Below, piece after piece: positions 44,939-56,772 of a DNA stretch of 64,000 nt (its first letter is position 1; each line of letters begins with the position of its first letter). The position numbers and the translations under genes were made by a program. A model generated the notes under the pieces. It searched no databases. It saw only the letters and a list, made by a program, of their open reading frames with translations, and was not told the origin of the DNA. This stretch comes from Muricea muricata (lineage: Eukaryota; Cnidaria; Anthozoa; Malacalcyonacea; Plexauridae), in the NCBI GenBank assembly GCA_963855995.1, contig OY979719.1, forward strand, positions 6,448,001 through 6,512,000, given 5' to 3'.

Positions 44939-45159
44939 ATTGCTTTATTATACATTGTAAGTCTTTTTCCTCGAGCAATTGACGAATTTCGCCTTCGGAA
45001 GAGCTTAAAAAGCAAGATGCCATAACATGAAACAGAAAATATCGAAAAAATGTTGTTGCCATGCCAACCATTGATGCCAACGAATACCGCATACTGTAAT
45101 AATCTGCACCGTAGGCTCAACATGCAGATAACTCAGTTATCTGCTAGCAGATAACTGAG

Positions 45160-45389
45160 CCATAGAATAAGAATACATACCTGTAGAAGGGCCACTCGCG
45201 TCGGAGCCTTTGGAGTTTTTGAAGCCGCGCATGTCGCATTACGCACGTTATTAGCATTTTCTCAGCCAGTCAATTGCATTTTCTGGCCAATAGGAATGCT
45301 GAACTGGCTGGTGGCAGCCAGTAAACTGCATAAACATAGTGTGGCATGTTGCACTGCTGAGTGGCCCTTCTATGTATTCTTATTGTATG
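45160..45389. mobile_element. Left-arm-only insertion, GGGCCACTC family
   Basis: A 6-bp direct repeat ACTGAG flanks it (45154-45159, 45390-45395), and the right arm has the uninterrupted site. The inverted ends are CATAGAATAAGAATACATA and the complement of TATGTATTCTTATTGTATG, followed inward by GAAGGGCCACTC. The inner right part matches the element ending at 20717 although the outer stems differ. Confidence 0.85.
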
Positions 45390-45475
45390 ACTGAGTTATC
45401 TGCAGATTGTGTGATAGTCGCATTTATCTGCATACAACTGACCAATCACAACGCATAAAACAACTGCAATGTATA

Positions 45476-45833
45476 GTAATTAACACTTATTGACTGAGAC
45501 CGAGGGAAACAGTATGTTTTGTGGACCAGAGACTGTCGATGTCGAGGGTCCACAAAACATACTGCTTTCCCGAGGTCTCAGTCAATAAGTATTTTATTAT
45601 ATACTGAGTGCCAAAAGAGAAGAAAAGTACCACAAATCAATCAAACATGTGTAAAAAGGATTACCTTTTACCTGACATGGCTACGTGAGGCTTTGTGGAT
45701 TTGTTGTCTACCGGTGAATAAAAGTAATGTCCACCGCTTAGCTACGTTGCCAGGGAGACAATAGAATTTCTCCACTATCACGTGATACGTTCTTAACCAA
45801 TAAGAAACAGGAATAAATGAACTTTGACACTCA
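45476..45833. mobile_element. Left-arm-only insertion: hairpin plus ACTGAGTG-ended MITE
   Basis: Flanked by GTATA (45471-45475, 45834-45838), absent from the right arm. The first part is a ~100-bp foldback (TTATTGACTGAGACCGAGG ... CCGAGGTCTCAGTCAATAA). The second has ends ATACTGAGTGCCAAA and TTTGACACTCAGTAT. Confidence 0.8.
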
Positions 45834-46496
45834 GTATATTATAAAATAGTATTAATTAGGCCGGCCAAATTATTGTGTAAGCTGTTAATATGAAATTTTT
45901 TTATTAAAATCTCGAGAATCATTAATAAATCGTGAGCAAAACACAAAAGAAAATCATAGCCGTGAAGGAGTCTTTATTTCTCACAGGCACACAACTTGCA
46001 GCTACCCTAATTTATGAATTTAGATTAAAATATCTCGAGAATTAAACAACACGTAAGGAATGTGTAAATTCTTAAAGCTCTTTCGAACAATAAAAATTAA
46101 TATCTCGCACTAATCTCTCTCAAAAGCTCTCTCAAATTTATTGCCGATATCTCTTTGAGAATTACTGTGCACGTGAAATGTAACTTATATCAAAACTAGC
46201 TTACTTCAAGCTGTTTGGGAATCAAGATTTTACGTGTCAACGAGATCAAATATGAATCTAAGATGGCAGACAGCGCATTAAATTTCTATCTTTACGACCA
46301 ACTCCCCAACGAAAGGCTTTAATTCGCTCGAAAGTCGAATTTTGTTTTTTTTTATTGTTTCAGGTAGTGAAAGATCCTGTGTGCTTTTTACAGTACTACC
46401 GACACTAGCAACGTTAGTGCGAGATGTTAATTTTTATTGAAACAAAAGCTGAACTGTTAAAAAAATGAAACGACAAGATAAAATAAAAAAACTTAC

Positions 46497-46586
46497 TTTC
46501 ACTCTATCTTTGGATCTTCTTGGCTTCGGTTGTTCTCGTTTCATCATGCTGTTTATGGTTTCATCTGGTTGGCGCACTCTCTTCAT
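46497..46586 (-). CDS. Possible 30-codon 5' exon (left-arm copy)
   Basis: On the minus strand ATG is followed by 30 open codons with clearly charged, protein-like composition (MKRVRQPDETINSMM, KREQPKPRRSKDRVK) and a consensus donor AAA/GTAAGT. The 90 bases are identical in the mirror copy while flanking DNA differs. A possible second exon is the frame starting YAVFVGINGWHG near 45092, but that frame overlaps a foldback. No family is recognised. Confidence 0.3.
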
Positions 46587-46782
46587 GGAGCATCAAGGCG
46601 GTCCAGTAGGTAACTAGCTCACTCGTGTCCAGTCAACCAACATAAAATAAGGAGAAAATTAATGTTACAAAATATTTTAGAATATAGGACACTAAGCTTT
46701 AATTGAATTGACTTTAACAAACCGTACATTGTGATAGTATTTGCATCTTAACATCTGATGGAGACGGCTTGTGATTTACTTC

Positions 46783-47169
46783 TTATGTCGATATGAATTC
46801 TTTCCCATCTTGTTGCATCATTAGTTGATGGTTGTTGTATTCACTTTTTACTTGGCATTCTTTGAAAAAAAAATTACGATGTTCAGAAAACTGTTTACAA
46901 GATAAGCAAAGAAAACTACGTTCACAAGCATTAGAGAGGACTAAGTAATTATAATAGGCGTGACAGGTCACAGAGGTTAGTCGACGAAGAAACTCATGGA
47001 CAAATTCCCGGCATGATGATACCCCGATAGCAAGAAATACAGCAAGTGTAGAACGTGTACGTGTGAGCTTAAACTGTATGTATGCAACTCCAAGAAAAGC
47101 GCAACACAAAATGGCGGAATTTAAAGACATTTCTGGTGTCATTTCCAGTTCCCTAACTTTCGCGGACAA
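46783..47169 (-). other. Unrecognised 128-codon frame, broken in the mirror arm
   Basis: A minus-strand frame with a moderate Cys/Phe-rich composition (CERSFLCLSCKQFSEH). The mirror copy has a TAG in place of the TAC in GVAYIQ, so the longer frame is not preserved. Likely non-coding or decayed. Confidence 0.2.
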
Positions 47170-47589
47170 ATATATTTATATATTTTTCTCAAATTTTTTT
47201 GAAGTAAATCTAGATGGATTTTGTGAATAAACAAATTAAAAAAAGTATTGCCCACGTTAGGAAACTAGAACGGGCGCCCAAGAATGCCCACAATTTCTCC
47301 AATCTGGATTATATTTATTGATTGCGCAAATGACTGATAAAAAATAAGAGAGTAATAAAATACCAAATGGTTTCCTCTTCAAGATAGTGTCATACATGCG
47401 CGCGGCATTTCGGGATATTTGGGAAAACTCGTGTTGAAGTTGAACCTAAGGCAACATGCCAAGTACATGGATGACGCTATCCTGCTCAGGAAACTATTTA
47501 GTAATTGTCTTACAAAATGATGACAGTGAAACACAAGTCAACGCCACGGCATTTAAATTTCTCGTGTAGGATTGTTTGATCCTGCACAG

Positions 47590-47745
47590 TAATAGCCAAG
47601 TGGCGCAATCGTCAGAGCAAACGCCTATCACATGTGAGGTCGTGGGTTCAATCCTTACTTCAGACTCGTGACACCCATGTGAGGAGTTAGTCAGTCGTGG
47701 GTTTATTCCGGGTACTCCGGTTTGCGAATGTTGTCTGGATGGTTA
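47590..47745 (+). mobile_element. tRNA-derived SINE with both Pol III boxes (left-arm copy)
   Basis: Box A TGGCGCAATCGTCAG (47601-47615) and box B GGTCGTGGGTTCAATCC (47638-47654), correctly spaced, then the family body (GTGGGTTTATTCCGGGTACT). The best head region of this family in the window. Mirrored on the minus strand at about 54440-54596. Confidence 0.8.
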
Positions 47746-48965
47746 AAATTGTAAAATATCAGTAATCACCGGAACACGGGTACTTAACTAAACTGCTGAC
47801 GATGAGGCGGAACTCATAATGAATTAATGAAAATGTGTTTCACTGTAGTTATCATATAATGTAATTGCCAAGCTGAATGAATAATTCTCCAGTAACTACG
47901 TCATATGAATAACTTACAATTATGAGAGTAGTGGGGGGGGGGGGGCAGCATAAAGATTGAAGTAGTGTCAAGGAAGGGGTACTACCCTGACGGGTACTAG
48001 GCGAAGAAGTAGAGTAAACAGGAGGAAGAAGATTAAATTGGAGTAAATAAGGGGGATTGGGGTAAAGAAGGGGAGAAGCAGGATAAAGAAACCAGTGGAA
48101 GGGGGTGCTATCCTGGAAGGAGTACCCGGGAAAGAAGAGGGTGAACAGGAGGAAAAGTAGATTGGAGAAAAGAAAGGGGAAATTAAACGGATCAGGAAAT
48201 TCAGACTTGCAATTCAAATGAAAGGCAGCTCATTGGTCATGTAAACACTCGTTGAATCATGGTTCTCGCTTGCCTTTAGCTTGGAATCATCTTTGAATTT
48301 GAACTGAAAGTCTGAATTTGCATGTTTCTTGTATAGAGTGCAGTGTATCAGAACAGAAGAGGTTTTGAAGAAAAAGAAAGAAAGAATAAAAGTAAGTTAA
48401 AATTTGTAAAGAATAATGAAGAAACTATTGGTACAGCACTTGATACATGATGATAATCATCATTATAAACTCTCTATTAATCCGGGGGGGGGTATAATAG
48501 AGAATTTGCAATGATAGTAAGTATATTGTAATATTGGGGTTTTTACCACTAAATCCTCTTGAAAGTTCTTTTTGGCTGTGGCTTCTCTCATCACAGTTGT
48601 CTGTGCTTGTCTTGCAAAATCTCTGGAATATCTATAACGTGAAGGTCAATATTTAAGATTAGAAAAATAGAAACCGTAAAATAGAAAGAAATTTAAATCG
48701 TGGCGAATACTTTTTACGGTCTTGCTGGCATGACAAAAAGAGAGTATAGATTTATAAGATCATGTTGATTTATCCTTTATCTGAACTATATTTAACTTAG
48801 ATTTTAAAATAGATTTCACCCTGGTAAGCAGACCGAATGGGTTTTCAAACAAGATAACATTTAATGACTAAAACGTGCACAGAATAGTTAGAGAATGCTT
48901 ACATGTCGAATAAAAATCCAATACTTTTAATGTCCAACTACACAATAGCGATTTTCGTTGCATTT

Positions 48966-49106
48966 CTAGACTGGAGAAGAAGACGACGCCATTTTGATTT
49001 TGATTTCTCCCGACAACGGCAGATTTGTCTTCGCAATTTTTTTCCATTTCTTCGTCGTTTTAGCTCCAATTTGCTCGTTGTGTTTCTTTCGTACCTTCCT
49101 CGCCAT
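48966..49106 (-). other. 46-codon basic small ORF (left-arm copy)
   Basis: Minus-strand ATG ... TAG with composition MARKVRKKHNEQIGA ... TTKKWKKIAKTNLPL. The mirror copy (53073-53213, plus) differs by one Lys/Glu change. No known family and no splice context recognised. Confidence 0.25.
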
Positions 49107-49766
49107 TTCCGTACAACCAATGGACATTTATACTCAAGATTAAGACTGTATTGAGACTTTCAAAATGTTCGTCAGGAGACATAAAAATCGAAGCTTCTTC
49201 TTCGGGTTGCAGAAGCAAATGACGTCAGACGACCTTTGTCCGCCAGCAAATACCCGTATGTATAACATTCAATGATCTTTTTAGGAAGCTGAAAATCAGT
49301 TTTTATTGCGCGAACGAAATGTTTTTGCCATTATTTCTTACTCAGGTCTTTGTTCTACTACTTTACTTCCAGTTTAGTTAGGTAACTTGCCAAAAGAAAC
49401 GCCTGTAAGGGACAATTTTGCATTTTTTTTTTATTTCGATGCTGATGAAGAAGAGAAGACTCGTTAGAGCTTTCATTGGCAAATATCTTTCCCTCCGTGG
49501 CCGAGAGGTAAAGACAACTGTCTTGACTTCGATTTTGGGTGGATCGAGGACCGGTCCAGTTCAACTGAGTTTGGTAAGAATTTAATTCTGATCGGTGCTC
49601 GATCCACCCAAAACTGAATTCAAAGCTGGGCGTGGAGTGCAGGAAAACACTAGGCAGTACCGCGAGGCCAAGGAGGCAAACGTTATTTTCCTAGTGTTGT
49701 TAACTAATATTTAAGCAAATTTCATTAACTTGACTGTTGGGGACAGACCTGTAGAGTTGGTGCATT

Positions 49767-49845
49767 GAAGACTTCTCGTCGTTATTTCCCTTCGTTCAAG
49801 AAGACAAGTTGTCTTCATCGAGAAATAACGACGAAAAGACTTCAA
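49767..49845. repeat. Foldback hairpin (left-arm copy)
   Basis: GAAGACTTCTCGTCGTTATT and the complement AATAACGACGAAAAGACTTC flank an inner AAGACAAGTTGTCTT. Mirrored near 52335-52414. Confidence 0.8.
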
Positions 49846-49854
49846 GACACCACT

Positions 49855-49916
49855 AAACCACTACACTTTAAAGCTACAGTGTAGTGGTTTAGCTAGCTAA
49901 ACCACTACACTTTGCC
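49855..49916. repeat. TAAACCACTACAC palindromic cluster (left-arm copy)
   Basis: Three occurrences of the 15-base TAAACCACTACACTT/GTGTAGTGGTTTA motif in alternating orientation, centred on TAGCTAGCTA. Mirrored at about 52266-52326. Confidence 0.85.
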
Positions 49917-50329
49917 AATAATATATGGCTGACTTCTTCCTAACGCTTACGGTACGACCATGGATGCGCAAAGATGCGCAAACACATTAAAGCCTTGAAA
50001 GCAAGTGTTTTCTTTTAGGAAAGAATCCAGGACGACAACGCTTACTAAATCAAAGCCGTCTAGTCATGTTTTAAGTACTTCAGCTATGTTTAACGATCTT
50101 TTACCAGATCTTTGCAAGAGGAAAAGTAAAATTTTGCATCATTATTATTAACTTTCCGTCAGTCGTTTCTTTCTTGATCGAGCATTATATGCCATTGTGT
50201 TCAGTGTCCTTGATATAGGAGCCATATACTTATGGCCTTGGGTTTAATTCCCAAACACTGAATGGCAGTGTTTTGCTCTTCCAATGAGATAACAAGATGG
50301 CACTGTAGAACGCGTGGTTTTATATAAGC

Positions 50330-50750
50330 TACGAGCGTCAAGATATCCTTGATAGGTAACTATTGATCCTACAATGGACACTTATGTTCACTGCCAACAG
50401 GAACGTTTCCAACTCACAGCTTGTACATAATGGATTTTATAGGTTGTGTCACAAGGAAACTGCAGTTCGGTCGTAAAATCAACTTGTTTTCAAGGTTGCC
50501 GGGTTTTAAACATTACTGACACTGTTAATGTTGTAGCTCGGAATTGTAAAACAACGGCGGCAATGCAGTTTTCTTGTGCCATAACCTGTAAAATGGGTGG
50601 TTTTATCATTTATATAAGCTACGACCGCCAAGCTTTATCCTTGATAGGAAACAATTGATCCCACCAACGACATTTGTATTCTCTACCGATAGGAACGTTT
50701 GAGACTTACAGCTTGTACATAACGCATTTTATCGGTGAGTCGTAAAACCA
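50330..50750. repeat. ~294-bp tandem duplication near the palindrome centre
   Basis: TATCCTTGATAGG, AACTATTGATCC, GGAACGTTT and ACAGCTTGTACATAA recur at about 50341-50440 and 50634-50735. The same pair is mirrored in the right arm at about 51480-51865. Confidence 0.8.
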
Positions 50751-50816
50751 ACCTGTTACTGCTCAGCAAACTACCAGTTCCCTCGATCAACGATAGTCGA
50801 TGAAGCTTGGCGCTCG

Positions 50817-51391
50817 TAGGTTGTGTAAAACCAAGCATTTTACAGGTTATAGCCAGGTTAGCAGTATCTGCAATGTTTCAAAGCAACCACGAATAGAAAC
50901 TGACAGCCAACGTTCTGAGTTAAGGTTTGTAGAATATACTACATGATTAGTTACAGCATGACCAGGCATATAGTAAATAACGCATTGCCATCTTGTTCCA
51001 AAGTTATCTTATTACTTGAAAGAGCTGAAGACTGCCATGCAGTGTTTGGGAATCAAACCCAAGGCCATAAATACATGACTCCTATATCAAGGACACTGAA
51101 CACAATGACATATAAAGCTCGATCAAGAAAGAAACGACCGACGGAAAGTCAATAGTATATGCAAACTTCGACTTTCCTTCTTGCAAAGGCCTGGTCATAA
51201 AAGATCGTTAAACATAGCTGAGCAACTTAAAACATGCCTACACAGTTTTGATTTAATAAGCGTTATCGTCTTTGACTCTTTCCCGAAAGAAGACATATTC
51301 TTTACAGGCTGTACAGTGTTTGCGCATCTATGCTTCATGCCTTCTTGAAAAGACCTCGCCATAAAAGATCGTTTAACTTAGCTGAACAACT
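50817..51391. repeat. 575-bp spacer at the palindrome centre, itself a third copy of an arm segment
   Basis: The spacer does not pair with itself. Most of it (about 50988-51340) is a diverged direct copy of right-arm 51883-52215 (shared CTCCTATATCAAGGACACTG, then AACACAATG and GCTCGATCAAGAAAGAAACG), offset ~895 bp. A further short direct repeat (ATAAAAGATCGTT) occurs at about 51190 and 51361. Confidence 0.8.
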
Positions 51392-53072
51392 CGAGCGCCA
51401 AGCTTCATCGACTATCGTTGATCGAAGGAAATGGTAGTTTGCTGAGCAGTAACAGGTTGGTTTTACGACTCACCGATAAAATGCGTTATGTACAAGCTGT
51501 AAGTCTCAAACGTTCCTATCGGTAGAGAATACAAATGTCGTTGGTGGGATCAATTCTTTCCTATCAAGGATAAAGCTTGGCGGTCGTAGCTTATATGGTT
51601 ATGGCACAAGAAAACTGCATTGCCGCCGTTGTTTTACAATTCCGAGCTACAACATTAACAGTGTCAGTAATGTTTAAAACCCGGCAACCTTGAAAACAAG
51701 TTGATTTTACGACCGAACTGCAGTTTCCTTGTGACACAACCTATAAAAGCCATTATGTACAAGCTGTGAGTTGAAAACGTTCCTATTGGCAGTGAACATA
51801 AGTGCCATTATAGGATCAATAGTTACCTATCAAGGATATCTTGACGCTCGTAGCTTATATAAAACCACGCGTTCTACAGTGCCATCTTGTTATCTCATTG
51901 GAAGAGCAAAACACTGCCATTCAGTGTTTGGGAATTAAACCCAAGGCCATAAGTATATGGCTCCTATATCAAGGACACTGAACACAATGGCATATAATGC
52001 TCGATCAAGAAAGAAACGACTGACGGAAAGTTAATAATAATGATGCAAAATTTTACTTTTCCTCTTGCAAAGATCTGGTAAAAGATCGTTAAACAGCTGA
52101 AGTACTTAAAACATGACTAGACGGCTTTGATTTAGTAAGCGTTGTCGTCCTTGATTCTTTCCTAAAAGAAAACACTTGCTTTCAAGGCTTTAATGTGTTT
52201 GCGCATCTTTGCGCATCCATGGTCGTACCGTAAGCGTTAGGAAGAAGTCAGCCATATATTATTGGCACAGTGTAGTGGTTTAGCTAGCTAAACCACTACA
52301 CTGTAGCTTTAAAGTGTAGTGGTTTAGTGGTGTCTTGAAGTCTTTTCGTCGTTATTTCTCGATGAAGACAACTTGTCTTCTTGAACGAAGGGAAATAACG
52401 ACGAGAAGTCTTCAATGCACCAACCCTACAGGTCTGTCCCCAACAGTCAAGTTAATGAAATTTGCTTAAATATTAGTTAACAACGCTGGGAAAATAACGT
52501 TTGCCTCCTCGGCCTCGCGGTACTGCCTAGTGTTTTCCTGCACTCCACGCCCAGCTTTGAATTCAGTTTTGGGTGGATCGAGCACCGATCAGAATTAAAT
52601 TCTTACCAAACTCAGTTGAACTGGACCGGTCCCCGATCCACCCAAAATCGAAGTCAAGACAGTTGTCTTTACCTCTCGGCCACGGAGGGAAAGATATTTG
52701 CCAATGAAAGCTTTAACGAGTCTTCCCTTGTTCATCAGCATCCAAATAAAAAAAATTGCAAAATTGTCCCTTACAGGCGTTTCTTTTGGCAAGTTACCTA
52801 AGTAAACATGAAGTAAAGTAGCAGAAGAAAGACCTGAGTAAGAAATAATGGCAAAAACACTTCGTTCGCGCAATAAAAACCGATTTTCAGCTTCCTAAAA
52901 AGATCATTGAATGTTATACATACGGGTATTTGCTGGCGGACAAAGGTCGTCTGACGTCATTTGCTTCTGCAACCCGAAGAAGAAGCTTCGATTTTTATGT
53001 CTCCTGACGAACATTTTGAAAGTCTCAATACAGTCTTAATCTTGAGTATAAATGTCCATTGGTTGTACGGAA

Positions 53073-53213
53073 ATGGCGAGGAAGGTACGAAAGAAACACA
53101 ACGAGCAAATTGGAGCTGAAACGACGAAGAAATGGAAAAAAATTGCGAAGACAAATCTGCCGTTGTCGGGAGAAATCAAAATCAAAATGGCGTCGTCTTC
53201 TTCTCCAGTCTAG
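53073..53213 (+). other. 46-codon basic small ORF (right-arm copy)
   Basis: Mirror of 48966-49106. ATG to TAG, Lys-rich, one amino-acid change between the copies. No family recognised. Confidence 0.25.
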
Positions 53214-54439
53214 AAATGCAACGAAAATCGCTATTGTGTAGTTGGACATTAAAAGTATTGGATTTTTATTCGACATGTAAGCATTCTCTAACTATTCTGT
53301 GCACGTTTTAGTCATTAAATGTTATCTTGTTTGAAAACCCATTCGGTCTGCTTACCAGGGTGAAATCTATTTTAAAATCTAAGTTAAATATAGTTCAGAT
53401 AAAGGATAAATCAACATGATCTTATAAATCTATACTCTCTTTTTGTCATGCCAGCAAGACCGTAAAAAGTATTCGCCACGATTTAAATTTCTTTCTATTT
53501 TACGGTTTCTATTTTTCTAATCTTAAATATTGACCTTCACGTTATAGATATTCCAGAGATTTTGCAAGACAAGCACAGACAACTGTGATGAGAGAAGCCA
53601 CAGCCAAAAAGAACTTTCAAGAGGATTTAGTGGTAAAAACCCCAATATTACAATATACTTACTATCATTGCAAATTCTCTATTATACCCCCCCCCCCGGA
53701 TTAATAGAGAGTTTATAATGATGATTATCATCATGTATCAAGTGCTGTACCAATAGTTTCTTCATTATTCTTTACAAATTTTAACTTACTTTTATTCTTT
53801 CTTTCTTTTTCTTCAAAACCTCTTCTGTTCTGATACACTGCACTCTATACAAGAAACATGCAAATTCAGACTTTCAGTTCAAATTCAAAGATGATTCCAA
53901 GCTAAAGGCAAGCGAGAACCATGATTTAACGAGTGTTTACATGACCAATGAGCTGCCTTTCATTTGAATTGCAAGTCTGAATTTCCTGATCCGTTTAATT
54001 TCCCCTTTCTGTACTCCAATCTACTTTTCCTCCTGTTCACCCTCTTCTTTCCCGGGTACTCCTTCCAGGATAGCACCCCCTTCCACTGGTTTCTTTATCC
54101 TGCTTCTCCCCTTCTTTACCCCAATCCCCCTTATTTACTCCAATTTAATTTTCTTCCTCCTGTTTACTCTACTTCTTCGCCTAGTACCCGTCAGGGTAGT
54201 ACCCCTTCCTTGACACTACTTCAATCTTTATGCTGCCCCCCCCCCCCCACTACTCTCATAATTGTAAATTATTCATATGACGTAGTTACTAGAGAATTAT
54301 TCATTCAGCTTGGCAATTACATTATATGATAACTACAGTGAAACACATTTTCATTAATTCATTATGAGTTCCGCCTCATCGTCAGCAGTTTAGTTAAGTA
54401 CCCGTGTTCCGGTGATTACTGATATTTTACAATTTTAAC

Positions 54440-54596
54440 CATCCAGTCAACATTCGCAAACCGGAGTACCCGGGATAAACCCACGACTGACTAACTCCTC
54501 ACATGGGTGTCACGAGTCTGAAGTAAGGATTGAACCCACGACCTCACATGTGATAGGCGTTTGCTCTGACGATTGCGCCACTTGGCTATTACTGTG
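54440..54596 (-). mobile_element. tRNA-derived SINE (right-arm copy)
   Basis: Mirror of 47590-47745, with boxes A and B preserved on the minus strand. Confidence 0.8.
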
Positions 54597-55595
54597 CAGG
54601 ATCAAACAATCCTACACGAGAAATTTAAATGCCGTGGCGTTGACTTGTGTTTCACTGTAATCATTTTGTAAGACAATTACTAAATAGTTTCCTGAGCAGG
54701 ATAGCGTCATCCATGTACTTGGCATGTTGCCTTAGGTTCAACTTTAACATGAGTTTTCCCAAATATCCCGAAATGCCGCGCGCATGTATGACACTATCTT
54801 GAAGAGGAAACCATTTGGTATTTTATTACTCTCTTATTTTTTATCAGTCATTTGCGCAATCAATAAATATAATCCAGATTGGAGAAATTGTGGGCATTCT
54901 TGGGCGCCCGTTCTAGTTTCCTAACGTGGGCAATACTTTTTTCAATTTGTTTATTCACAAAATCCATCTAGATTTACTTCAAAAAAATTTGAGAAAAACA
55001 TATAAATATATTTGTCCGCGAAAGTTAGGGAACTGGAAATGACACCAGAAATGTCTTTAAATTCCGCCATTTTGTGTTGCGCTTTTCTTGGAGTTGCATA
55101 GATACAGTTTAAGCTTACACGTACACGTTCTACACTTGCTGTACTTCTTGCTATCGGAATATCATCATGCCGGGAATTTGTCCATGAGTTTCTTCGTCGA
55201 CTAACCTCTGTGACCTGTCACGCCTATTATAATTACTTAGTCCTCTCTAATGCTTGTGAACGTAGTTTTCTTTGCTTATCTTGTAAACAGTTTTCTGAAC
55301 ATCGTAATTTTTTTTTCAAAGAATGCCAAGTAAAAAGTGAATACAACAACCATCAACTAATGACGCAACAAGATGGGAAAGAATTCATATCGACATAAGA
55401 AGTAAATCACAAGCCGTCTCCATCAGATGTTAAGATGCAAATACTATCACAATGTACGGTTTGTTAAAGTCAATTTCAATTAACGCTTAGTGTCCTATAT
55501 TCTAAAATATTTTGTAACATTAATTTTCTCCTTATTTTATGTTGGTTGACTGGACACGAGTGAGCTAGTTACCTACTGGACCGGCGTGATGTTCC

Positions 55596-55685
55596 ATGAA
55601 GAGAGTGCGCCAACCAGATGAAACCATAAACAGCATGATGAAACGAGAACAACCGAAGCCAAGAAGATCCAAAGATAGAGTGAAA
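55596..55685 (+). CDS. Possible 30-codon 5' exon (right-arm copy)
   Basis: Identical in sequence to the left-arm copy at 46497-46586, with the same donor GTAAGT. The frame after a possible acceptor TTATTACAG at about 56489 joins in phase (YAVFVGINGWHG) and runs to TGA near 56723, which would give about 110 aa. That second part overlaps a foldback, so the model is weak. Confidence 0.3.
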
Positions 55686-56644
55686 GTAAGTTTTTTGATT
55701 TTATCTTGTCGTTTCTATTTTCTTTAGCAGTTCAGCTTTCGTTTCAATAAAAATTAACATCTCGCACTAACGTTGCTAGTGTTGGCAGTGCTGTAAAAAG
55801 CACAGAGGATCTTTCACTACATTAAACAATAAAAAAACAAAATTCGACTTTCGAGCGAATTAAAGCCTTTCGTTGGGGAGTTGGTCGTAAAGATAGAAAT
55901 TTAATGCGCTGTCTGCCATCTTAGATTCATATTTGATCTCGTTGACACGTAAAATCTTAATTCCCAAACAACTTGAAGTAAGCTAGTTTTGATAGAAGTT
56001 ACATTTCACCTGCAAAGTAATAGTTGAAGAGATATTGGTAATAAATTTGAGAGAGCTTTTGAGAGAGATTAGTGCGAGATATTAATTTTTATTGTTCGAA
56101 AGAGCTTTAAGAATTTACACATTCCTTACGTGTTGTTTAATTCTCGAGATATTTTGATTTAAAATCATAAATTAGGGTAGCTGCAAGTTGTGTGCGTGTG
56201 AGAAATAAAGACTCCTTCACGGCTATGATTTTCTTTTGTGTTTTGTTCACGATTTACTAATGATTCTCGAGATTTTAATAAAAAAATTTCATATTAACAG
56301 CTTACACAATAATTTGGCCGGCCTAATTAATAAACTATTTTATTATACATTGCAGTTGTTTTATGCGTTGTGATTGATCAGTTGTATGCAGATAAATGCG
56401 ACTATCACACAATCTGCAGATAACTCAGTTATCTGCTAGCAGATAACTGAGTTATCTGGATGTTGAGCCTACGGTGCAGATTATTACAGTATGCGGTATT
56501 CGTTGGCATCAATGGTTGGCATGGCAACAACATTTTTTCGATATTTTCTGTTTCATGTTATGGCATCTTCCTTTTTAAGCTCTTCCGAGGGCGAAATGCG
56601 TCAATTGCTCGAGGAAAAAGACTTAAAATGTATAATAAAGCAAT

Positions 56645-56772
56645 TATCGGATTCGGTTTTTGTGATATGCAAAATTATCAATCTCTCGGTAAGAGTTATC
56701 TGACTCGCCTTCGGCTCGGCTGATAACTCTTACCTCGACATTGATAATTCCGCATATCACAAAAACCTCATC
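56645..56772. repeat. Foldback with GAGCCGAAGGCGAG tip (right-arm copy)
   Basis: Mirror of 44811-44938, with several base differences in the stem while the tip is unchanged. Confidence 0.8.

Larger units (their letters stand above)
37061..50816 (+). repeat. Left arm of a giant inverted repeat
   Basis: It reads as the reverse complement of 51392-63962. Mirrored positions add up to about 101,025 at the outer edge, 101,463 from 38 to 43.5 kb, 101,583 near 45 kb, about 102,180 from 46.5 to 50.3 kb and 102,208 at the inner edge. Each step matches an insertion present only in this arm. From 38.1 to 43.5 kb the sum does not drift, and mirrored frames of 62-93 codons are identical. Inward of about 43.58 kb substitutions and indels are frequent. 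No confirmed gene. Confidence 0.95.

Noticed and set aside
46783-47169. 128-codon minus-strand gene
   Set aside because: The mirror copy has an in-frame TAG and the frame shows no known domain; more likely chance.
47590-47660. Functional tRNA gene
   Set aside because: Pol III boxes are present but the cloverleaf does not close (no matching acceptor stem), and the family body follows directly, so it is a SINE head.
48903-49154. 83-codon Arg/Phe-rich frame identical in both arms
   Set aside because: Composition is typical of the antisense of a Lys-rich frame; identity may simply reflect local arm similarity.
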